DNA of 64,000 nt from Opitutaceae bacterium (lineage in GTDB: Bacteria > Verrucomicrobiota > Verrucomicrobiia > Opitutales > Opitutaceae), in assembly GCA_030693515.1 (NCBI GenBank), contig JAUYAK010000056.1, positions 1 to 64,000 of the forward strand, given 5' to 3'. Below, one piece after another: positions 44,843 to 57,034 of this stretch (its first letter is position 1; each line of letters starts with the position of its first letter). The notes beneath the pieces are model-generated. The model ran no database searches and had not been told where the DNA came from. It worked only from the letters and a program-made list of their open reading frames with translations. The position numbers and the translations under genes were made by a program.

Positions 44843-45045
44843 ACCACCCATCATGTCGTCGCCTCGTTTTCCGATTCCGATCGCCGCGAGCCTGAGAGAA
44901 TGCACGAACCACCCCTCGCTCACGCTCGCGGCTATACCCACCCAGCCGCGGCGAGCTTCGGCGGATCGGTGGACCCGGCTGAAAGACTGATGCAGCGGGA
45001 AGCCGCGCGATCCGTTTCGCCGCCTCCGCCTGCGCTGCCACCACC

Positions 45046-46719
45046 ATGACCTGGCCACTCACATTAAATGCAGCGGGCGGGCTGGCGTTGTTCCTTCTCG
45101 CGATGCTGATGATGACCGAAGGCCTGAAGACCTTCGCCGGCGGCGCGTTGAAGCAGTTGCTCGGGCAGTGGACCTCCACTCCCTTGCGCGGCGTATTCTC
45201 CGGCATGCTCGTCACCGGGGTGGTGCAATCATCAAGCGCGGTGACGATCGCCACCATCGGTTTCGTCAATGCCGGCGTGCTCACGCTCAGGCAGTCGCTC
45301 GGTGTGATCTTCGGCACCAACGTCGGCACGACCATGACGGGCTGGCTGGTCAGCGTGGTCGGCTTCGGCTTCAAGATCGAGACGTTCGCCCTGCCGATCC
45401 TCGCCCTGGGCGTGGCGCTGCGCTTGCTGGCTCCCGGCAAGCGGCCGCAGGGGCTCGGCCAGGCCCTGGCCGGCTTCGGCTTGTTTTTCCTCGGTCTGGG
45501 GATCCTCAAGGAGGCGTTCGGAAGCCTGGCCGCGACCTACGGCACGTCCTTGGCCGGGGCCGGAGGCGGAAACTGGCCGGCCTTCCTGCTGGTGGGCTTC
45601 GTCGCCACCCTGCTCACGCAATCGTCGAGCGCAGCGATTGCCATCATCCTGACCGCGGCGGCAGGAGGCATGGTCGGCCTCGCAGGGGCGGCGGCAGCCG
45701 TCATCGGCGCCAACCTCGGCACCACCTCGACGGCCGCGCTCGCCGTGCTCAAGGCCACGCCCAGCGCCAAGCGGCTCGCGCTGGGCCACATCGCCTTCAA
45801 TGCGATCACCGGCGTCGTGGCGCTGCTGCTGTTGCCCGTCCTGCTGGAGTTGGTCGGCTGGTTGGGCCACACGCTCGGCGCGGAGGACCGGCCGGCGGTC
45901 CTGTTGGCGCTCTTCCACACCGTTTTCAACGTGCTCGGCGTGGCGCTCATCCTCCCGTTCGCCAACCGGCTGGCCACGCTGCTCGAACAGTTGTTCCATA
46001 GCGCGGAGGAAGATCTGGGGCGGCCGCAGCACCTGGATGCCACCCTGGTCTCCACCCCTGAACTCGCGCTCCCGGCCCTGCGCGCCGAGCTCCTTCGCCT
46101 GTGCTCGCAGGTAAACGCGATCGTGAAGCGGGCGATTTCGCGCGACGACACGAGGCCGCGCGACGTGCAAACCCAGTCTGCGGCGATGCTCAGTCTCGGC
46201 ACTGCCATTGCCAACTTCGTGGCCAAACTGCGCACCGAAAGCATGCCGCTCGATGTCGTGGACGAACTGGCGAGGGCGCTGCGGACCGGGCGCTACTTGA
46301 ACGAAGCGGCACGCCTCGCCCCGAACGCCAACGCCCTGCGGCTCGCCGCCCGCAACCTCGCCGATGCCGGCCTGCAAGCCGCCTTGGATCACACGCTGGC
46401 GGCGATCGACCGGTGCGTCGCGCTGGCCGAGCGCACGCCGGCAGCGGCCGGGAGCGACACCGAACGCACGGCCGCCTTGGATCGATTTCAGCATGCCTAC
46501 CAGCAGACCAAGGCCGCGGTGCTGGACGCGGTCATCGATGGCCGCCTCTCCTTGGAAGCCACCGATGGATTGCTCGATGACCTGAGCGCCACCCGGCGCC
46601 TGGTGGAGCAACTGGTGAAAGCCGACCGTCTGCTGCGCAGTCCCGGCCGGGCCAGCGCCATCGAGGAGGAAAGCGGCTGGGAGCAACCACCCGCGGGCGA
46701 GACGCGCGCCGACACGTGA
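45046..46719 (+). CDS. Na/Pi cotransporter family protein
   Basis: The 557-residue product has two Na/Pi-cotransporter repeats with the duplicated QSSSA motif (61-65 and 192-196) and about eight or nine hydrophobic spans in the first 310 residues. A PhoU-like helical cytoplasmic domain (about 330-540) follows. It should import phosphate with sodium or export it. It precedes a P-type ATPase by 22 bases, so the two are likely co-transcribed. Na+ coupling fits the Na+/H+ antiporter gene two positions downstream. Confidence 0.93.
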   Translation: MTWPLTLNAAGGLALFLLAMLMMTEGLKTFAGGALKQLLGQWTSTPLRGVFSGMLVTGVVQSSSAVTIATIGFVNAGVLTLRQSLGVIFGTNVGTTMTGWLVSVVGFGFKIETFALPILALGVALRLLAPGKRPQGLGQALAGFGLFFLGLGILKEAFGSLAATYGTSLAGAGGGNWPAFLLVGFVATLLTQSSSAAIAIILTAAAGGMVGLAGAAAAVIGANLGTTSTAALAVLKATPSAKRLALGHIAFNAITGVVALLLLPVLLELVGWLGHTLGAEDRPAVLLALFHTVFNVLGVALILPFANRLATLLEQLFHSAEEDLGRPQHLDATLVSTPELALPALRAELLRLCSQVNAIVKRAISRDDTRPRDVQTQSAAMLSLGTAIANFVAKLRTESMPLDVVDELARALRTGRYLNEAARLAPNANALRLAARNLADAGLQAALDHTLAAIDRCVALAERTPAAAGSDTERTAALDRFQHAYQQTKAAVLDAVIDGRLSLEATDGLLDDLSATRRLVEQLVKADRLLRSPGRASAIEEESGWEQPPAGETRADT

Positions 46720-46741
46720 ATTTTCGCCACCGACTCTTTCC

Positions 46742-49468
<2,727 letters not shown>

Positions 49469-49506
49469 CGTCCGACCCCGGTCTAAACGGCCCCGTCCGC
49501 TGAACC

Positions 49507-50775
49507 ATGAAAGCCATCGAACTACTCGCCACGGTCCTCTTCGGGCTGGCCGTGTTGCACACCTTCGCGGTCAAGCGCTTCGCCCATTGGGCGCACCGGC
49601 GCCCGCCGGGCTCCGTGAGCGAGAACCTGCTGCACTTTCTGGCGGAGACCGAGGTCGTGTTTGGCCTGTGGGCCGCGGCGCTTTTTCTCGGGATTGCCGT
49701 CTGGAGCGGCTCCCTGCAGGCGGCCGTTAGCCACATCGAGGGCCTCAACTTCAACGAGCCGAAATTCGTCCTCGTCATCATGGTCGTTGCGGCCACGCGT
49801 CCGGTCCTGAATCTCGCCGAGGCGTTTATCGCAAGCGCCGCCCGCCTCATTCCGGCCCGCGAAGGCGTGGCCTTTTATATCGCGGCCCTGTTCCTCGGTC
49901 CGCTGATCGGATCGTTTATCACGGAACCGGCGGCGATGACCTTGCTAGCGCTGCTGCTCAAGCGCCGCTACTTCGACCAAGGCATGAGCCAGCGGTTCGC
50001 CTACGCCACGCTCGGACTCCTGTTTGTCAACGTCTCGGTCGGCGGCACGCTGACGCATTTCGCCGCGCCGCCAGTGCTGATGGTCGCGGCCACATGGAAT
50101 TGGGATCTGGGCTTCATGCTCGAGCATTTCGGCTGGCGAGCGACCGCCACCTGCGCGATTTCGACCGCACTGGTCGCGGGGATACATTGGAAGGAGCTCA
50201 ACGGATTGAAAGTGGCGCAGTCCGCCCCAAGCCAGACTCCGGTTTGGCTGACGGTCGCGCACCTGATGTTCCTCGCGCTCATCGTCGTCTTCGCCCACAC
50301 GCCGGATGTGTTCTTCGGGGTCTTCATGCTGTTCCTCGGCCTGGTGACCGCCACGCCGGCGCACCAGGATTCTCTCAAGCTTCGCGAAGGCTTGCTGGTG
50401 GGATTTTTTCTCGCGGGCCTGGTCACGCTCGGGTCGCTGCAGGCCTACTGGCTCAAGCCGCTCATCGAGCGCCTGGATGGGAACGCCCTGTTCTACGGCG
50501 CGACGGGACTCACCGCCCTCACCGACAACGCCGCGCTCACCTATCTCGGCTCGCTGGTCGAAGGCATCACCGACGAGCAGAAATATGCGCTCGTGGCGGG
50601 CGCCGTGACCGGCGGCGGCCTGACCGTGATCGCCAACGCGCCCAATCCCGCCGGCATCGGAATCCTGCAGGGCGCCAAAGTGTTCGGCGGCGAAGGCATC
50701 AGCCCCCTCGGACTCTTCCTCGGCGCCCTGCCGCCCACGGGCATCGCGGTGGTTTTTTTCTGGTTGCTGCACTAG
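49507..50775 (+). CDS. Putative Na+/H+ antiporter (PF07399 type)
   Basis: The 422-residue integral membrane protein has about eleven hydrophobic spans, conserved NEPKFVLVIMVVAATRPV, ITEPAAMTLLALLL, GLTALTDNAALTYLGSL and VIANAPNPAGIGIL. These blocks match the family annotated as putative Na+/H+ antiporter. It would exchange Na+ for protons. It starts 38 bases after the P-type ATPase and is probably in its operon. Confidence 0.85.
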   Translation: MKAIELLATVLFGLAVLHTFAVKRFAHWAHRRPPGSVSENLLHFLAETEVVFGLWAAALFLGIAVWSGSLQAAVSHIEGLNFNEPKFVLVIMVVAATRPVLNLAEAFIASAARLIPAREGVAFYIAALFLGPLIGSFITEPAAMTLLALLLKRRYFDQGMSQRFAYATLGLLFVNVSVGGTLTHFAAPPVLMVAATWNWDLGFMLEHFGWRATATCAISTALVAGIHWKELNGLKVAQSAPSQTPVWLTVAHLMFLALIVVFAHTPDVFFGVFMLFLGLVTATPAHQDSLKLREGLLVGFFLAGLVTLGSLQAYWLKPLIERLDGNALFYGATGLTALTDNAALTYLGSLVEGITDEQKYALVAGAVTGGGLTVIANAPNPAGIGILQGAKVFGGEGISPLGLFLGALPPTGIAVVFFWLLH

Positions 50776-50919
50776 ATCCGGCTCCGCGGCGGCTCGCCCC
50801 ATCGGCGCCACCGCAGGGGCGGATGCCCGGAGGACCGGAGCGAACGGCATTTGGCCGCGTGGGCCTCGCGTCACCGTGCGCCGCCTCGCGCCGCGGCCGG
50901 CCGCGCCGGCGCGATAGTT

Positions 50920-50945
50920 TGTAACCTTAATCCCGCCGCAGGCTC
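50920..50945 (+). promoter_or_regulatory. ECF-type promoter before usp gene 50989 (TGTAAC-N15-GGCTC)
   Basis: TGTAAC (50920-50925), 15 bases, GGCTC (50941-50945), followed about 44 bases later by the usp ATG. Identical elements and spacing to 43315-43340 and 56706-56731. Confidence 0.65.
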
Positions 50946-50988
50946 TGGACCATGCACGCTTCACGCACCGCAACCACCAGTCCCCACC

Positions 50989-52314
50989 ATGAAGAGCAGC
51001 GAGAACGGACCCATTGTCTGCGGCACGGATTTTTCCGAGAGCGCCGCGCAAGCCGCCACGGTGGCCGATGCCCTCGCGCGCCGTCTCGAAGCGCCGTTCG
51101 TGCTCGCGCGCAGCGCGGATGAACTCGGACAGTTTCCGCAAAACCTGCGCCCCCGCCTGATGGACGATGATCGCCCGCGCCTGGCGGAGCAGGCGGAGCG
51201 GCTGCGCAGCCTCGGCCTGAAGTTCGAAGTGAAATTACTGCACGGCGAGCCGGACGAGGGGATCGTGCAGTTCGCCGCCCGGTCGTCCGCGCGCCTCGTG
51301 GTGGTGGGAGCTTCCGGCACGGGTTCGGTCTGGGGCGGGCGCTGGGTGCTGGGCAGCACGGCGGAGCTCATCGCCGAAACCTCGAGTGTGCCGACCCTCG
51401 TCGTGCGCTCAACCGAGCCGCTGCTCGCATGGGCGCGCGGGGCGCGACCGCTCAAAATTTTCGTGGCGATGGATTTCACGGCGACCTCGGACGCGGCCTT
51501 GCGCTGGCTGGCGGAATGGCGGCGGATCGGGCCGTGCGAAATCACGCTCGGCCACGTCCATCGCTTGCCGGAGGAACGGGCCGAACTCGCGATGTTCGAT
51601 GGCTTGGGCCTGACCGCGCTCACGCCCGCGGCGCGGGCTGACTTGGAGCGCGACCTGCGGGAAAAGGCCGGCCGTTTGCTCGGCCTGGTGCCGGCGCTCC
51701 GCATGGAGCCAAGTTCGGGGCGGGTGGATTCCCATCTGATCCGGCTCGCGACCGAAGCCGAGGCCGATCTGTTCGTGCTCGGCACCCATCAATGGCAGGA
51801 TCTGCCGCGGCTGTGGCAGACCTCGATTTCACGGCGCATCCTGCGCGACGCGCCGATGAGTGTCGCCTGCGTGTCGGTGCCCGTCGCGCCCCGCGGCGCG
51901 GCGGCGGACATCCCGACGTTCAGCCGCGTGCTCGTGGCGACGGATTTCTCCGAGCGCGCCGGACACGCGATTCCGTGCGCCTACGCGGCGCTGCCGCGCG
52001 AGGGCGCCGTGTGCCTGCTCCATGCAGTCAAGCCGGGCGAGCTGGGGCACAAGGAGGAACTCGAAGCACGGTTGCGCGCACTCATCCCCGCCGCCGCCCG
52101 GACGCGCGGCGTGACGACCGAAGTGCGCGTGATCGAGCAGGCCGACGCGGCCACCGCGATCGCTGAAACGGCGGAACGATTTGGCGCGGACCTCGTGTGC
52201 ATCGGCACGCATGGCCGCACCGGTCTGGTGGCGGCCGTGCTCGGCTCCGTCGCGCAGGCGGTGATTGCCCGGAGCCCTTGCCCCGTGCTCGTCGTGCGCC
52301 CGCCTCAGCCGTGA
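50989..52314 (+). CDS. Universal stress protein, triple-domain
   Basis: The 441-residue product has the same layout as the protein at 43437-44807: module 1 (about 8-135, PIVCGTDFSESAAQAATVAD), module 2 (about 148-295, KIFVAMDFTATSDAALRW; GTHQWQDLPRLWQTSISRR) and module 3 (about 305-440, RVLVATDFSERAGHAIPCA; GTHGRTGLVAAVLGSVAQ). Module 3 has the nucleotide-binding GxxG-x9-GS pattern. It heads a plus-strand run with a single-domain Usp, a P-loop protein and lactate genes, and has the conserved promoter. An earlier in-frame ATG at 50851 overlaps the promoter and is rejected. Confidence 0.91.
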   Translation: MKSSENGPIVCGTDFSESAAQAATVADALARRLEAPFVLARSADELGQFPQNLRPRLMDDDRPRLAEQAERLRSLGLKFEVKLLHGEPDEGIVQFAARSSARLVVVGASGTGSVWGGRWVLGSTAELIAETSSVPTLVVRSTEPLLAWARGARPLKIFVAMDFTATSDAALRWLAEWRRIGPCEITLGHVHRLPEERAELAMFDGLGLTALTPAARADLERDLREKAGRLLGLVPALRMEPSSGRVDSHLIRLATEAEADLFVLGTHQWQDLPRLWQTSISRRILRDAPMSVACVSVPVAPRGAAADIPTFSRVLVATDFSERAGHAIPCAYAALPREGAVCLLHAVKPGELGHKEELEARLRALIPAAARTRGVTTEVRVIEQADAATAIAETAERFGADLVCIGTHGRTGLVAAVLGSVAQAVIARSPCPVLVVRPPQP

Positions 52315-52345
52315 TGGGCGCGCAAACTCAACCGCTTCAACTCCC

Positions 52346-52885
52346 ATGAAACGTCCCAAAGTCGCCCAACCGAGAGTGCGCACGGCCGCGCCGGCTCCCG
52401 GAGCCATCAGGTTGAAAAGCATCCTCGTGCCGACCGATTTCTCCCCCGCATCGAACGTCGCCCTCCAGTATGCGGCCGCGCTCGCGGCGCCTTTCGCCGC
52501 GACGATCACGTTGCTGCACATCGCCGAGGTCGGCTCGATGGGCTATGAGCACGGGGCGAAGGATTTCCCCCGGATGGAATCGTTTCTCCGCCTCGCGGCG
52601 GAAAAACAGATCGCCGACTGCGTTCCGCCCGGCCGCGCGGTCGAGTTCAAGATTGGTCGCGGCTGGCCGTTTGGCGGCGAGCGCGCCGACCGCGAGATTG
52701 TCAGGATGGCGCTGCGGCAACGCGCGGACTTGATCGTGATCGCGACGCATGGGCAGACGGGCCTGGACCGGCTCATCCTGGGCAGCACCGCCGAACGCGT
52801 CGTCCGCCACGCCCCTTGCCCGGTCCTGGTCGCGCGCGCGGCGGCGCATGCGGCCGTCAAGACCAAGCCGCGTCGCCGCCAGTAA
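52346..52885 (+). CDS. Universal stress protein, single-domain
   Basis: The 179-residue product has a basic 22-residue N-terminal extension and one Usp domain: KSILVPTDFSPASNVALQYA, and the ATP-binding loop THGQTGLDRLILGSTAERV (Gx2Gx9GS). The C-terminus is Lys/Arg-rich. It lies 31 bases after the triple-domain Usp on the same strand and probably shares its transcript from the promoter at 50920. Confidence 0.93.
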   Translation: MKRPKVAQPRVRTAAPAPGAIRLKSILVPTDFSPASNVALQYAAALAAPFAATITLLHIAEVGSMGYEHGAKDFPRMESFLRLAAEKQIADCVPPGRAVEFKIGRGWPFGGERADREIVRMALRQRADLIVIATHGQTGLDRLILGSTAERVVRHAPCPVLVARAAAHAAVKTKPRRRQ

Positions 52886-52954
52886 TCTCGCCCTCTCTCA
52901 TCGGACTCCCGCGAAACTCGCACGCAACGGTTCCGGCCACTCGCCCCTCCGCTC

Positions 52955-53677
52955 ATGCCCCTCGTCCCGAAGAAACCCCAATCCGCCCGCCCGCTGCTGG
53001 ACGGATCGAACCGCGCCCGCCTCAAACGGCGGTTGACCAGGCAGGGAAACGAACGCTGCCGCATCGTGCTCACGGGCGGCCCGGGCGGCGGAAAAACCAC
53101 GGCGGCGGACCTCTTCCGCCGGGAGATTGGCGAGCGCGTGGTCATCGTGCCCGAGGCCGCCACGCTGGTCTTTTCCGGGGGATTTCCCAGGAGCACCGAG
53201 GCTTCGGCCATCAGGGCGTCGCAGCACGCCATCTTTCATGTGCAGAGCAATCTGGAGGACGTGCAATCCGCGCGCTACCCCGGGCGCATCCTGCTCTGCG
53301 ACCGCGGCACGGTGGATGGCGCGGCCTACTGGCCCGGCGCCGAGGAGCAGTTCTTCACCGCGCTGGGCACGACGCTGGAGCAGGAACTCGCGCGCTACGA
53401 CGGCGTGATCTTTTTTGAAAGCGCGGCGGTCGGCGGCATGGGCATCGAGGGCGGCAACCCGGTGCGCACCGAGACGCTGCAGCAAGCGGTCGCCCTCGAC
53501 GCGAAGCTCCGCCAACTATGGTCACATCATCCGCGCTTCGTGCTGGTGCGGCACAACGCTTCGTTCTTCAAAAAAATCAGCTTCGGCCTGGCCGAGCTGG
53601 ACGCGATGGTCGCCGAGCTCGCCGCCCGGCGCAGCGACCCGCCCGAGGCGAACTTCGGCAAACCGCGCAAGTCGTGA
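52955..53677 (+). CDS. P-loop ATP-binding protein (AAA_28-like)
   Basis: The 240-residue product has a Walker A motif TGGPGGGKTT (40-49), Walker B-like ILLCDRGTVDGAAYW and the pattern EAATLVFSGGFPRS, as in the AAA_28 ATPase family that resembles nucleotide kinases. It probably phosphorylates a small molecule or acts as an ATP-dependent switch; the substrate is unknown. It follows two Usp genes and precedes the lactate genes. The 254 bases after it hold an inverted repeat but no gene. Confidence 0.82.
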   Translation: MPLVPKKPQSARPLLDGSNRARLKRRLTRQGNERCRIVLTGGPGGGKTTAADLFRREIGERVVIVPEAATLVFSGGFPRSTEASAIRASQHAIFHVQSNLEDVQSARYPGRILLCDRGTVDGAAYWPGAEEQFFTALGTTLEQELARYDGVIFFESAAVGGMGIEGGNPVRTETLQQAVALDAKLRQLWSHHPRFVLVRHNASFFKKISFGLAELDAMVAELAARRSDPPEANFGKPRKS

Positions 53678-53782
53678 ATCCCCCATGCGCGGCCCGCCTC
53701 CCAGCTTCGATCCACGCCTCGGATTGGGCTATGCCCTCCTCGTGGGCTGTCGCGCAACGTTGCGCGCCGGTGGGCCAGAGAG

Positions 53783-53829
53783 GGCGATCAGGCACGCGCG
53801 CCTGCGGCAGCCGGGCGGGCCTGATCGCC
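53783..53829. promoter_or_regulatory. Inverted repeat in lactate permease leader
   Basis: GGCGATCAGGC (53783-53793) and GCCTGATCGCC (53819-53829) are perfect reverse complements. Further GCCTGAT half-sites lie within the next 70 bases. It could be an operator for a lactate-responsive regulator or an mRNA stem; no regulator is identified. Confidence 0.4.
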
Positions 53830-53931
53830 ATGCTGGCGGGATTGGTCCGCCGCCTGATCGGTGGCAGGTCGGCCGCGCTTGCGGGCCTGATTAATATTCA
53901 GCTAACCGTCCGGCAGGCCCGGGCCTGAACG

Positions 53932-55527
53932 ATGCCTTTGGGTGATCTCATCTGCGCGGCCGCACCGATTCTGCTCCTCATCTACTGGATGACGCGGCAG
54001 ACGCCGGTGCCCTCCGCCAAAGCGCTGCCCCTCGCGGCGCTCGTGGCCTACGGCATCCGGCTCGCGTGGTTCGGCACCGACGCCAATCTCGTCAACGCCT
54101 CCGTGGTGGCCGGGCTGCTGGTGGCGCTCACGCCCATCATGATCGTGTGGGGCGCGATTGTCTTCTTCCGCACGATGGAGCACAGCGGCGCGATGGCGAC
54201 CATTCGGCTCTGGCTGAATCATCTCACCCGCAACCGCGTCGCGCAGGTCGTCATCATCGGCTGGTCGTTTCAATTTCTCATCGAGGGAGCCAGCGGCTTC
54301 GGCACGCCGGCCGCGCTCGCCGCCCCGTTGCTGGTCGGGCTCGGGTTTCCGGCGGTGCGCGTCGCGATGGCCTGTCTCATACTCAACAGCGTGCCGGTGT
54401 CGTTCGGCGCCGTGGGCTCGCCGACGTGGTTCGGATTTGGGCAGTTGGGGCTGGGCGCGGAGGAGTTGCATGCGGTGGCGTGGAAGACGGCGCTCATCCA
54501 CAGCGCCGCCGCCATAGTCGTTCCGCTGCTGGCCTTCCGCCTTCTGGTGAGCTGGCCGGAAATCCGGCGCAACCTCGCTTTCATCGCCCTCGCGCTGGCC
54601 GCGAGTGTGGTCCCGATGTTTTTGATCGCACGGGTCGATGATGAATTCCCCGCCGTAGCCGGCGGATTAATCGGGCTGATCATTACGGTGGCGCTCGCCC
54701 GTCGTCGCGTCGGTCTGGCCCATGAGGACGAGCCGGCGGCGGAAGCGGCCGGGGCGGCTCCGTCCGCAGGCGAGGTGATTAAGGCGCTCTTCCCGTTGTG
54801 GGCCGCCGTGATCGTGCTGCTCGCCACCCGGATTCCCCAGTTCGGCTTGCGTGGTCTCCTCACGGCCGCGGCTCCCGCGTGGGATTTCCCTCTCGGCAGC
54901 CTGGGCGGATTTTCCATCAGCCCGGCCTTGGTGCTGAGCCTGCACGGTATCTTCGGCACGGAAACGGATTGGACGCACCAACTCCTCTACGTGCCTTCGC
55001 TGATCCCTTTCATCGCGATTTCGGTCATGGCTTGGTGGCTGCTGGCCGCGCCAGCGGGCACGGCCGGGAAGGTGTGGCGCGAGTCGGCCGCCCGGATGCG
55101 CCATCCCATCCTCGCCCTGCTCGGCGCGCTGGTTTTCGTGCGGCTGCTGATGGTCGGCGGCGAGCAATCGGCCGTGATGCTCATCGGCCACTCCCTGGCC
55201 TCTGTCACCGGCGGCGGGTGGCCCTACCTGGCCGCCTACCTCGGCGCCCTCGGCGCGTTCTTCGCGGGCTCGTGCACGATTTCCAATCTCACGTTCGGCC
55301 CGATTCAAGATTCCATCGCCACGCGGATGGGACTGGATCGGACCACCCTCCTCGCCCTGCAATCGGTCGGCGGAGCGATGGGCAACATGGTCGCCATCCA
55401 CAACATCGTCGCCGTTTGCTCGGTGCTCGGCTTGGTCAACGAGGAGGGGAAAATCATCCGGCAGACGGTGGGCCCCATGCTGCTCTATGGCGTGGTGGCC
55501 GCGATCATGGCCTATGTGCTCTGGTAG
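53932..55527 (+). CDS. lctP: L-lactate permease family transporter
   Basis: The 531-residue membrane protein has about thirteen spans and the LctP family blocks FQFLIEGASGFGTPAALAAP, FGAVGSPTWFGFGQLG and FFAGSCTISNLTFGPIQ. It should move lactate or glycolate with protons across the inner membrane. The 2-hydroxyacid dehydrogenase gene follows 88 bases later, which fits lactate exchange. The family call is strong; whether it imports or exports lactate here is not visible. Confidence 0.92.
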   Translation: MPLGDLICAAAPILLLIYWMTRQTPVPSAKALPLAALVAYGIRLAWFGTDANLVNASVVAGLLVALTPIMIVWGAIVFFRTMEHSGAMATIRLWLNHLTRNRVAQVVIIGWSFQFLIEGASGFGTPAALAAPLLVGLGFPAVRVAMACLILNSVPVSFGAVGSPTWFGFGQLGLGAEELHAVAWKTALIHSAAAIVVPLLAFRLLVSWPEIRRNLAFIALALAASVVPMFLIARVDDEFPAVAGGLIGLIITVALARRRVGLAHEDEPAAEAAGAAPSAGEVIKALFPLWAAVIVLLATRIPQFGLRGLLTAAAPAWDFPLGSLGGFSISPALVLSLHGIFGTETDWTHQLLYVPSLIPFIAISVMAWWLLAAPAGTAGKVWRESAARMRHPILALLGALVFVRLLMVGGEQSAVMLIGHSLASVTGGGWPYLAAYLGALGAFFAGSCTISNLTFGPIQDSIATRMGLDRTTLLALQSVGGAMGNMVAIHNIVAVCSVLGLVNEEGKIIRQTVGPMLLYGVVAAIMAYVLW

Positions 55528-55615
55528 CAGGCCCGGCCTTGGATTTCCCGCGCCAACTCCGGCTTTCATTTAATTCGATCACCTCCACCCACTGTCTCAC
55601 CACCTCCCATCCGTC

Positions 55616-56620
55616 ATGCCCACCCTCACCATCGCCTTCTACGACACCAAGTCCTACGACCGCGACTATTTCGGCCGCGCCACGCAGGGCGCCGATCTTG
55701 TCCTGCGCCATCACGATTTTCGGCTGACCGCCGACACAGCCCGCTCCGCCGAAGGCGCGCAGGCGGTCTGCGTGTTCGTCAACGATCGCCTGGATCGTTC
55801 CTGCCTGACGGCGCTCGCCGCGCTCGGCGTGAAGCTGGTGGCGCTGCGCTGCGCCGGCTTCAATAACGTGGACCGGGCCGCCGCGCTCGAGCTGGGTTTG
55901 GCGATCGTGCGGGTGCCCGCCTACTCGCCCCACGCCGTCGCGGAGCACACGGTGGCGCTGCTGCTGGCGTTGAATCGGAAAATTCACCGCGCCTACAACC
56001 GCGTGCGTGAACAAAACTTCTCCCTCGGCGGGCTGGTCGGCTTTGATCTGCATGGCAAAACCGTCGGCCTCGTGGGCACGGGAAAAATCGGGCGTATCAC
56101 GGCGCAGATCTTCCGGGGCTTCGGCTGCCGGGTCCTCGCCCATGAGCCCGCGCCGTCCGTCGAGTGGGCGGCGGCCCATGGCATCGCCTACACCAGCCTC
56201 GATACGCTGCTGGTCGAGAGCGACATCGTCAGCCTGCATCTGCCGCTCACGCCGCAGACGCATTACCTCCTCAACGAGGCCTCCCTCGCCCGCATGAAGC
56301 CTGGCGCGTATCTGGTAAACACCAGCCGCGGCAAACTCGTCGAGAGCGCGGCTCTGATTAAAGCCCTGAAGTCGGGCCACCTCGGCGGCGTGGCGCTCGA
56401 TGTTTACGAGGAAGAGGAAGGCATCTTCTTCGAGGATCATTCCGGCGAGGTCCTGCAAGACGACGAACTCTCGCGGCTGCTCACCTTCCCGAACGTCCTC
56501 ATCACGGCCCACCAGGCCTTTCTGACGCACGAGGCGCTCAGTGAAATCGCCCGCGTGACGACGGAGAACATCCTGAAACTGCGGTCGGGCGACGCCTTCC
56601 TCGCGGGCACTAATCTGTGA
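55616..56620 (+). CDS. D-lactate dehydrogenase / 2-hydroxyacid dehydrogenase
   Basis: The 334-residue product is a D-2-hydroxyacid dehydrogenase with NAD-binding GLVGTGKIG (about 150-158), catalytic Arg in VNTSRGKLV, Glu in the DVYEEEEGIFFEDHS region and catalytic His in TAHQAFLTHEAL. The DVYEEEEG...F form is typical of fermentative LdhA-type enzymes that reduce pyruvate to D-lactate. Placed after a lactate permease, it points to lactate formation or use, probably at low oxygen. Confidence 0.93.
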   Translation: MPTLTIAFYDTKSYDRDYFGRATQGADLVLRHHDFRLTADTARSAEGAQAVCVFVNDRLDRSCLTALAALGVKLVALRCAGFNNVDRAAALELGLAIVRVPAYSPHAVAEHTVALLLALNRKIHRAYNRVREQNFSLGGLVGFDLHGKTVGLVGTGKIGRITAQIFRGFGCRVLAHEPAPSVEWAAAHGIAYTSLDTLLVESDIVSLHLPLTPQTHYLLNEASLARMKPGAYLVNTSRGKLVESAALIKALKSGHLGGVALDVYEEEEGIFFEDHSGEVLQDDELSRLLTFPNVLITAHQAFLTHEALSEIARVTTENILKLRSGDAFLAGTNL

Positions 56621-56636
56621 GCGCCATACGCAGCAG

Positions 56637-56697
56637 CGATCCTGCAGGCGGGCGGCACTGGGGAGCCGCGAGTGGGCCTGCACCTAAAACAGGATCG
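56637..56697 (+). terminator. Long hairpin after D-lactate dehydrogenase gene
   Basis: CGATCCTG (56637-56644) pairs perfectly with CAGGATCG (56690-56697) around an inner CAGGC/GCCTG pair. No T run follows. It separates the ldh gene from the next promoter. Confidence 0.4.
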
Positions 56698-56705
56698 TGG
56701 ATGAC

Positions 56706-56731
56706 TGTAACCTTTGCCTCTTCGGCGGCTC
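56706..56731 (+). promoter_or_regulatory. ECF-type promoter before anti-sigma-like gene (TGTAAC-N15-GGCTC)
   Basis: TGTAAC (56706-56711), 15 bases, GGCTC (56727-56731), 24 bases before the ATG at 56756. The third member of the set with 43315 and 50920. Confidence 0.65.
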
Positions 56732-56755
56732 AATTCATCCCGTGAGCGCAGTCTT

Positions 56756-57034
56756 ATGAAATGCGAAGAACGGTTGCTTCTCCTGGACGAATACTGGGCC
56801 GGGACGATGGCCCACGGGACCTCCGCGGCGATGGAGGCGCACTGGGTCGGCTGCGACTCCCGCCAAGCGGCCTGCGGGGTGATCTGGCAGACCTTCGTCC
56901 GCTGCCGGGCCATCGAACCTTACGAATTGCCGGTGGAGTTTCACGACCGTCTCCATCGCGCCCTGCGCGAGCAGTGGACCATGAAACTGAACCGGCGGGC
57001 TAGCCATCAAAATGTAGCTACGAGCCAACCATGA
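56756..57034 (+). CDS. Small zf-HC2/anti-sigma-like protein
   Basis: The 92-residue product opens like a zinc-binding anti-sigma domain: LLLLDEYWAGTM, then His29-x3-Cys33 (AHWVGC) and Cys40. The classical pattern is H-x3-C-x2-C; here the second Cys is six residues on, so metal binding is uncertain. No membrane span follows. Its promoter matches those of two Usp genes, as expected if an ECF sigma factor drives its own inhibitor. The function is an inference from pattern and promoter; it may equally be a small unrelated protein. The 286 bases after it show no gene. Confidence 0.6.
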   Translation: MKCEERLLLLDEYWAGTMAHGTSAAMEAHWVGCDSRQAACGVIWQTFVRCRAIEPYELPVEFHDRLHRALREQWTMKLNRRASHQNVATSQP

